The position numbers and the translations under genes were made by a program. Below are positions 57,569 to 64,000 of a stretch of 64,000 nt of DNA, piece by piece (within the stretch, counting starts at the first letter, position 1; each line of letters opens with the position of its first letter). This DNA comes from Rosellinia necatrix. Taxonomy: Eukaryota > Ascomycota > Sordariomycetes > Xylariales > Xylariaceae. The stretch spans positions 3,944,001-4,008,000 of the forward strand of contig JAGYVD010000005.1 in NCBI GenBank assembly GCA_021209875.1. The letters are read 5' to 3'. A model generated the notes under the pieces. The model searched no databases. It saw only the letters and a list, made by a program, of their open reading frames with translations, and was not told the DNA's origin.

Positions 57569-57889
57569 ATTCCTTGCCAAAACAGGCAATTCTTATTCCC
57601 ATCTCGAGTGCAATGCTTCCGGGCCATTACGGGCACCTGGCGTAGTAGTATTCCTCATATAATCGCCTAAGCTACGTCACTACTAACAGCAGTCGACGTA
57701 AGTTTATCCCAATGATTTCCATTAACTCGGCCGTGGTGGCTGAGCCCATTGGATTACTAGGTTGCCCGCCAATTGAACGTTCTTCGGCTTATACACATCA
57801 AAACGATAAGCGGGATTTATACATACAGCAGTAGTTCATTTGATGCTAAAACGCTCTAGGCTATGCTCACCGGGCGAAATAACAGCCAT
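57569..57889. other. Short intergenic between convergent genes
   Basis: 321 bp containing the 3' flanks of the Zn2Cys6 and CE1 genes. Nothing else seen. Confidence 0.5.
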
Positions 57890-58927
57890 CTAGAGCCCAA
57901 ACCAAATCTCGCTTGCCGTCAGGTTTGATGGCACACTGTGACCAACCCCTTGGCCATAGATCCCTTGCACCGAGTCGCCATAATTGCTCGTCGTGTACCC
58001 CTGTTTGGGTGAGTTCTGGACCGTGCTCGTCGGGGTCTGGCTAAGATTGAAGACAGCAGTCCACTGCTTGATCTCTTCTTGGTAGTTCTGGGGCGAAATC
58101 GTCCCGTCGGCGCTACCGTGCCAGATTTGCATCTTGGGTCTCGGCCCGTCATAACCCGGGTACATATCCAAGGCCACCTTCTTCCACTGGTCGGCAGACG
58201 CCCTCGACTGCCCGCCGCTACACGAATTATTCCACTGATCGACACCCCCCGACGAGCTGACGAAACAGCCCGCCGCGACGCCGGAATACAGGGACACGGC
58301 GCTGATGAGCTCCGGGTACGTCGCGGCGAGCACATTAGACATCATAGCGCCCGAGGAGCCGCCTGTGACGTAGACGCGCTTCGGATCTACGTTGTACGTC
58401 TTGATGGCGTACAGCATCATATTCGCGATGGCCTGAGAATCACCCCCGCCCAGGTGTGAGAGCGACTGCCTTGATGACACGTCCCAGCAGGTCCCGCCAT
58501 TCGGAGAGCTCGGCCATACCGTGATGTACCCCTTCTTATCGGAGCCCTGCTTCCAGGGGATCAGGCTGTTCTGGAAATATGACTGCGCGGACGATTGGCA
58601 CGAATGTATCACCACGACTAGGGGTGGGTTGGCGACGACGTTGTCGGGCTTGTATACCCACCTATGCAATTCCCCTGTCAGTCGTGCAATTTTAATTTTA
58701 AGTTTCGGATTCGGAGAGCATCGTAAGACAGATACCAATGTAGGAATATAATATCAGGGGATCCAACAGAGTGTGCAAGGAATAAGGAATGCGTGCAGGT
58801 GAATCATGTCTCACATCTGTGCCTTTGAGGTGGCGTTATTTCCGTAGTTCGGTACCTGCGTCAGCGACGCCGCCGAGGCCAGGGTAGCTAGGAAACCACC
58901 AATGGTTAGGACCATAGGGAAATGCAT
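57890..58927 (-). CDS. Secreted CE1 esterase, acetylxylan-esterase-like
   Basis: Model: complement(join(57890..58661,58815..58927)), 294 aa. Exon 1 encodes a signal peptide (MHFPMVLTIGGFLATLASAA) and the mature start LTQVPNYGNN; the 153-nt intron joins QM to WVYKPDN. Motifs fit carbohydrate esterase family 1 / PHB-depolymerase-like enzymes: VVVIHSCQSSAQSYF (oxyanion region), GGDSQAIANMM, nucleophile GGSSGAMMSN (Ser about 139), HGSADGTISPQNY (Asp about 221) and GHSVP (His about 279). Fungal CE1 acetylxylan esterases of this size lack a cellulose-binding module, as here. It removes acetyl groups from plant xylan outside the cell; feruloyl esterase activity is a less likely alternative. Possible N-glycosylation at NNS and NLT. 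Confidence 0.92.
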
Positions 58928-60133
58928 TTTTTTCTTGTGCCTTTCCGTCCTGTATTATTTAATTGGTAGTGAGGTTTTCAGCTCGACTAGATATGTCATC
59001 AAAGATCATGAAACAAAAATCCCATGAAAACAATCAGTGAGGGGGTCTCTCTCTTCATTTCCCTTTATTTCGCAGACCTGTTGTGCGTAGATATATGTAT
59101 GTATGTATATATATATCTAAATATCCCATCCCAAGCAAACAAATAATATCGGTCTCATCGTCCCGTCTCGGAGTATTTTCTATTCCCTTCCCATATAAAT
59201 ATATATATAACACATACATGTACACACGCACAACCAACCCATCAGGCTCCCCGCTCCGAGGGGGATCCAATATCGCTCCCTATACGCGAAAAGCGCGGGG
59301 GAAGCGGAGCCGACAAAGCCACGAGACGGGCGCATCGCTGGCTAAGCTCGATGGCCAGGGATCGGAGCGAGGCGATTTCGATTTGATTTGATTTGATTTG
59401 ATCTGATTTGCCTACAGGCGACGATGCCTTGATCTCGGCTAAAAGTGGCCGTTCGTCGTCGAACTCTCGCCCGACCGTGATTGACGCGCGTATACATCAT
59501 ACTTACATACCTACTTAAAGTATCCAGGCACTGTTAGGCGCTTGTATATATATTCGACCCGATTGACCACTAGCTAAAGCTTAGCCGGCCGGGAATATGT
59601 ACCCGATGTATAGAAATAAGTAGGTAAGGTATATGAAACGACTGCTGATCGCATGCTCCCCGGCCTGGCACCAATCAACTCTCCACCGGCAACCAGGTTC
59701 TATGACAGAAGGGTAAATGGGGAATGCCATGAAATGTCACAGCCTCAGAGGTATCGCCGGCTTACAGAGTATAGATATCACCGTCAATATTCCCAGATTA
59801 CATCCATCTCAGAGTTGGGGTATTTATTGATCATCGCGTGCTACCCACGCGTGCTCATGCGATCTAATCATCTGACAGATGTGCCGGTTCCGCAGTAGGT
59901 ACCGTAGCTGTTGGCAGTATATCTTAGCCCATGCTTTTCGCTAATACTACATATCAAGGTAGATGTTCATCTACTGTTTTTCTGATCACCACACGGCTTG
60001 GGGCACCCCGCGCCGATTAAATAACGACATCTGGCCAACCCAATCCGACGTCTGCGCCTGGCGATGCCAAGTACCAGAGCATCCAATGATGTTTGCGACG
60101 AGCGTTTGTCTTGCTAGTACCACCAAGAAAATT
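58928..60133. other. Intergenic
   Basis: No supported gene. The CE1 promoter, a TATATA/TGTATG-rich patch (59095-59215), an ATTTG microsatellite (59381-59410) and CTACCTAC strings were noted. Confidence 0.5.
59381..59410. repeat. ATTTG microsatellite
   Basis: Six consecutive 5-bp units, five atttg and one atctg variant. Confidence 0.85.
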
Positions 60134-62083
60134 TCAAGCCTTTGTATTCCTAAGTTTTGTTCCAGGCGGGTGTTCATCGATGCGAAATTTGCAAAACGGA
60201 TGTGTGCAAATGCCATTCACCACACTCGGGCACTAGAACGGGTCAGCGAGACGGCCATGGGGAAAAGAGAACTGAACTGGAATGAGAGATGATGCCGTCA
60301 CACTTACATGATGACCGTATATGCAATTGTTGACATCACAATCTTGCCCGTTAGTGCAGGGGTTAAGGCGGGCCAGGAAGGCGATAGCATTTTTCTCATC
60401 TTTATTGGGGCTATATTCGTGCACAAAACAGCAGTCGTCGCCCTTCGCACAAGGGCCGCGAAGGAAGTGGTTATTGCACAACTTGTTGTTGTCTTTTCGT
60501 TTCTTAATAGTTTCCAAAGCCAATGGATTCAGCGGAATTGGAGCATCTAAACCCCTCGGGCCAGGATTCCAGGCAGGCTTTGGCGGTTGCTTGACGACAC
60601 GGACCGACGAGTTCGTAGTCTTAGGGGCCAGGGGTATTGGGAGCGTTATTTGAGGTGGCGGGCTGGCCTTTTGAGTAATGGTAGCGTAAGAGAGATTCGG
60701 GAGTCCGGAGGTCGAAGTTGATATTGAAGACCCCGACTGTACCGACTGTATAGAGTGGCTCGAAACAGTGCGTTTATCCGTTAATTTGTCAGATCGAAAT
60801 ATTTCCTGGAACCTAACAATATCGGCCCCAATCGAGGCGATGGAGTGAATAGTAGGATAACCCTCAAGCACCTTGGTGCGCTCTCGTTTACTGGCGTCGC
60901 CCCTGATAATTTCATCTAGTATGGGGCCGTAAACAGGGTCGTGCGATATGCCCATGATGATTTGTTTGCAACTGTTGTTTTTTATATGGAACAGAGCATT
61001 TTCTGACGAAATAATCAGCAAACCAACCTCGAGATGTTCAATTGGCAGACTATCCACTCAGTATTATGAACAAGTTGCAGTGATGAGTAAGCAAACTATT
61101 ACGGTATAATAACCTGATACTACGGCCACGACGTTCTCCGGGCAAGAAGCCCTCGTCTGTTCCGTATATGCCGATTGGAAATCGAACAACATGGGCGTAT
61201 ACGTACCTTTCAATTTAGTGATAGCCCTTACTTTACTGGCGCCCACGTCCACAAAATCGAAAAATTTGGCTTGGTTGAACCCTGCTATGAAATCTTCGAG
61301 TTCATTTTCGGCGCTCAGGGTGCCATCGCGCCTCAGCGCTCTATTGAGGCTACCTACGTTTGCAATAATCTTGACGAATATCTCCGCTCCGTCAGCACGA
61401 ATGAGGGGGTCAGTAGCAACAGCTTTGTGGAGTTCGGTGCTGGCCCTCCTGCCACCTTCGGCGCCTTGTCTAACGAAATGTTGATGAAACTTGTAGTGAT
61501 GTTAGAAATGTTCCTCAGATCCGGTATCCAAGGCGGTGCGAGTAGAGCATGGCTTACAATTAGACCATCACCGTCGATCAGGAGCAACACGTAGGGGTTT
61601 CGGTTCTATGGAAGGGCAAGTCTCAGTCGCAATGTCCCAGCACACAAGATGTAGCCGTAGATGGTGTACCTTCAGCTGGTTGTTATCAAGCGAAACAGAT
61701 CCCATGCGTTCCTCGACATCTTGCAGGTGATGCTGGAGCAGTCGTCTAGATTTGGTAGCGTCCTCAAGATCCATGGTCAACCCTGTCACCTGGAGGGCTA
61801 GGTGATTGTTCGCGGACTCGACACGTTCGGCGTATATCATTAAATCCTAATGGCCGAGAAAGCCGGTCGTCAGCCAGCGTGATGGGCAATCGAGTCGAGC
61901 GAGAGGGGCGGGGGCAGGTTAGTGGGATGAAGTGTAGCTGGATCGTGGCACTCTAGGGTACTGCCCAGCCAGGCCCTAACATACCTTGATGAGCTCGTGA
62001 GTTGAATCACGGTGGCTTTCATAGTCCCTGTAGCGCTGGACAAAATCCATTATGCTGTTCGCCCCAGAATCCCCCATTGTCAT
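60134..62083 (-). CDS. CCCH zinc-finger protein with NYN-like N-terminal domain
   Basis: Model: complement(join(60134..60232,60308..61002,61207..61489,61558..61605,61670..61846,61985..62083)), 466 aa, phases consistent. The start (MTMGDSGANS, ATG 62083) is the first reasonable Met of exon 1. Exon 2 forms a coiled coil (ERVESANNHLALQVTGLTMD). Exons 3-5 carry a conserved fungal domain beginning YVLLLIDGDGLIF and including FDFVDVGASK and CKQIIMGISHD, which resembles a PIN/NYN-type nuclease fold. The C terminus has a clear CCCH finger (C-x8-C-x5-C-x3-H: CNNHFLRGPCAKGDDCCFVH) and two further Cys/His clusters, the last formed after splicing (CPSVVNGICTHPFCKF). RNA binding is likely; nuclease activity is only suggested. 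The 204-nt intron 61003-61206 was placed by requiring KLKENALFHI. Confidence 0.87.
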
Positions 62084-62408
62084 AGCTAGAGCTCGTGTGG
62101 TGGTCAAAAGGTGCAAGAGCAGATGGAGAGTCGGATGTGTTGCGGCAATGTTGAAGGCTTCCAAGTCCAGTTAGGAGCTGGAAAATAAAATGGAGAACTT
62201 CCACTACCCCCTGCAGGAAACAACGGAGCAAAGAGAGTCAAAAGCTGGGGTCCAGTTGGGCTGCGTGCCCGGCACGAAAAGGCATAAATAGCTACACCTA
62301 AGTACCACCAAAACAAACCAGGTTAACCTTATCAGGTTAGCGTTATATTTACCCCACGCCAGCCGTTGTTCCAGACATGGAATTAAATTGATTGCCTTAG
62401 CTGCCTAC

Positions 62409-62438
62409 CTAGGTAGGTAGCTACCTTTTAGACGTTAA

Positions 62439-62476
<38 letters not shown>

Positions 62477-62503
62477 GGTAGGTAGCTACCTTTTAGACGT
62501 TAA

Positions 62504-62535
<32 letters not shown>

Positions 62536-62540
62536 GGTAG
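62409..62540. repeat. Tandem cassette with (CTA)12 and (CTA)10 microsatellites
   Basis: The unit ctaggtaggtagctacc-ttttagacgttaata followed by (CTA)n occurs twice in direct succession: (CTA)12 at 62441-62476 and (CTA)10 at 62506-62535. The start of each unit is nearly palindromic. Confidence 0.85.
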
Positions 62541-62880
62541 GTACCTGACTACAGATACTTGGAGTCAATTACTTGGCTCTAGGGTAGATACAGAATGAAG
62601 CTAATTGTTTTCACATGAGGTAGGCGCCTCTAGGCATGTCTGTTTTGTTTTTAGCTACTTAGGTACTCACCTACCTACGTACCTACTTGCTTCCGATATG
62701 TTAGGCACTTGACAGCACGTAAGATGATAGGTAGGTACCTACCTAAGGCTATCTCTACCCTAGGTACCTACCTAGATAGTACCTCCTTACCTACCTAGCT
62801 CCGAAGTACCTACCTAGGTACCTAGGTAGGTAGCCCAGGTATATATGATCAGAAACGGTCAGCAACAGGCCATCCATTAC

Positions 62881-62935
62881 CTAGGTAGGTATCTTCTAGA
62901 CGTTAATAATACTACTACTACTACTAGGTAGGTAT
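62881..62935. repeat. Third, diverged copy of the (CTA)n cassette
   Basis: ctaggtaggtatcttctagacgttaata is followed by (CTA)5 at 62912-62926 and another aggtaggta, matching the two upstream copies with a few substitutions. Confidence 0.8.
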
Positions 62936-63743
62936 CTTGCCAATATAAAAATTGGCCAAGGTCATTGGCGGGGTGCAGGTACTTAGGTTAACCTACCAGG
63001 TACTGTAGAACTACTACCACAACTCTTCTATATCTCTATCCGCTTTTTGTCATCTTTCTAACTATAGGCCTAGAATGCGACGAAGAGAAAATCCCGATAT
63101 CGCCAGCCGGTAAACGTAAGGACAGATTGTCAGACAGGTCAGTTGTGACGCATTGGACGACCAGCCAATGGCTATTAATATGCATAGCCCGTCGGGTACT
63201 CACAAGGAACATAGACCTTATACTACCTACCTAGTGAACTTGGCAGGTCAAAAACCTAACCTACCTTTAAGTACCTAGGGTAACTATATTAAGTGAATAT
63301 CTAGTACCCTAGGTATACTGTCCCACGAAACCTCCGTGGCATCATGAAGCATTGGCCCCCAATCACACCCCACGCAGCAATCCAAGCAGGCAGCCATAAC
63401 GTCGCCGTGCTATTTAGCACGCGCTACCTAGGTAGCTACCTAGGCATTGTCTAATCCCTTTTCGTGCGTATACCTAATTACCTATAGGGCATGGCAAATC
63501 GGCTTAATGCCTGAGGACTGCAGCTCGTTGAGGAAATGTATGTGTATCTGTCTAGGTAGGAACAGTACTGGCACTGTGAGACACCGAGGGAAAGAGTAAA
63601 GTACGGGAAGGCCGGTGAGTGCACGATACCTATGATATACTACTCTGTATCTGAGGTAGTTGCCGCATGCTAAGCCCCTGTAATTCCAAGTGCTTCATTA
63701 GATAGCCAGCCCTTCGGCTGCATATTCCTCGTTTCCTACAAGC

Positions 63744-63771
63744 CAAGACGCAAGACGCAAGACGCAAGACG
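63744..63771. repeat. 7-bp tandem repeat
   Basis: Four perfect copies of caagacg in a row. Confidence 0.85.
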
Positions 63772-64000
63772 TATTCGCAGTGAAAAGATCCAGGCCACCA
63801 TTATGCATTTTCTCCTACATATTTCCATTCATCAATGCAACACTAGGCATTGCTAGGTTCCACCCCTATCCATCCCGTCCTATTTGACGGCGTAAACATC
63901 CGTGATGCGGATCAACCGGCGCGCCATGCCACCACCTAACCTTCTAGTGGCCCGTAGTTGGTAGCTAGGTAGGTAATTGACTATGAGTGTGAGAGAATTC

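Larger units (their letters stand above)
62084..64000. other. Repeat-rich intergenic DNA to window end
   Basis: No supported gene. Dense CCTAGGTAGGTA/TAGGTACCTA strings, three copies of a (CTA)n cassette (62409-62540 and 62880-62935) and a 7-bp tandem repeat (63744-63771). Confidence 0.55.

Noticed and set aside
1..64000. tRNA genes
   Set aside because: Several GGTTCGA-like B-box strings occur by chance, but none has a matching A box and acceptor stem.

Overview
The window is nuclear DNA of a filamentous ascomycete (Pezizomycotina, most likely a Sordariomycete). Genes are split by short GT-AG introns of about 45-150 nt with CTRAC/CTAAC-like branch sites. The content is fungal: Zn(II)2Cys6 and C2H2 regulators, a CE1 esterase, an OPT transporter, a fungal NLR with a DUF7708-like N terminus, a Mus7/MMS22 protein and a CmcJ/AsaB-type oxygenase. 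Intergenic DNA is full of CCTAGGTAGGTA-type strings and homopolymers. There is no operon structure, CRISPR array or rRNA, and I found no convincing tRNA. Exon boundaries were worked out by hand from splice signals, reading phase and family motifs.

Layout. 0-3.3 kb: six-exon NLR-type STAND gene (-) whose stop codon is at the window edge. 4.4-6.1 kb: serine hydrolase (+) with an apparent homopolymer frameshift near its 3' end. 6.4-9.1 kb: a small ORF and a five-exon CmcJ/AsaB-like oxygenase (+). 9.2-12.7 kb: an OPT transporter (-) divergent from a GNAT acetyltransferase (+), both with poly-aspartate tracts. 12.7-15.1 kb: gene-poor, with a solo LTR. 15.1-16.4 kb: chorismate synthase (-). 18.5-19.3 kb: C2H2 zinc-finger protein (-). 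21.3-23.2 kb: dead ankyrin gene (-) broken by a solo LTR with a perfect 5-bp target duplication, a 14-bp tandem duplication and three in-frame TGAs. 24.2-25.9 kb: a small basic-protein gene (+) and an unresolved multi-exon gene (-). 26.1-29.1 kb: large mitochondrial AAA ATPase (-). 29.2-30.1 kb: AT-rich repeat relic. 30.1-34.3 kb: secreted type-B carboxylesterase (-) and secreted alpha/beta hydrolase (+). 36.1-42.7 kb: Mus7/MMS22 (-). 44.8-45.7 kb: cytochrome c oxidase subunit V (+). 46.9-48.8 kb: mitochondrial ClpX (-). 50.2-52.7 kb: glycogen branching enzyme (+). 53.1-54.8 kb: ORC5 (-). 55.7-57.6 kb: Zn2Cys6 regulator (+). 57.9-58.9 kb: acetylxylan-esterase-like CE1 enzyme (-). 60.1-62.1 kb: CCCH zinc-finger protein (-). 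62.1-64 kb: repeat-rich intergenic DNA with a (CTA)n cassette present three times.

The genes do not form one pathway. Most are housekeeping: replication and repair (ORC5, Mus7), mitochondrial function (COX5, ClpX, AAA ATPase), aromatic amino acids (chorismate synthase) and glycogen. Accessory genes (NLR, ankyrin relic, esterases, oxygenase, OPT) sit beside repeat-rich DNA. I see no secondary-metabolite backbone enzyme. The most informative structures are the ankyrin gene killed by a datable solo-LTR insertion, the NLR gene, the two probable indel frameshifts and the simple-repeat expansions inside coding genes.
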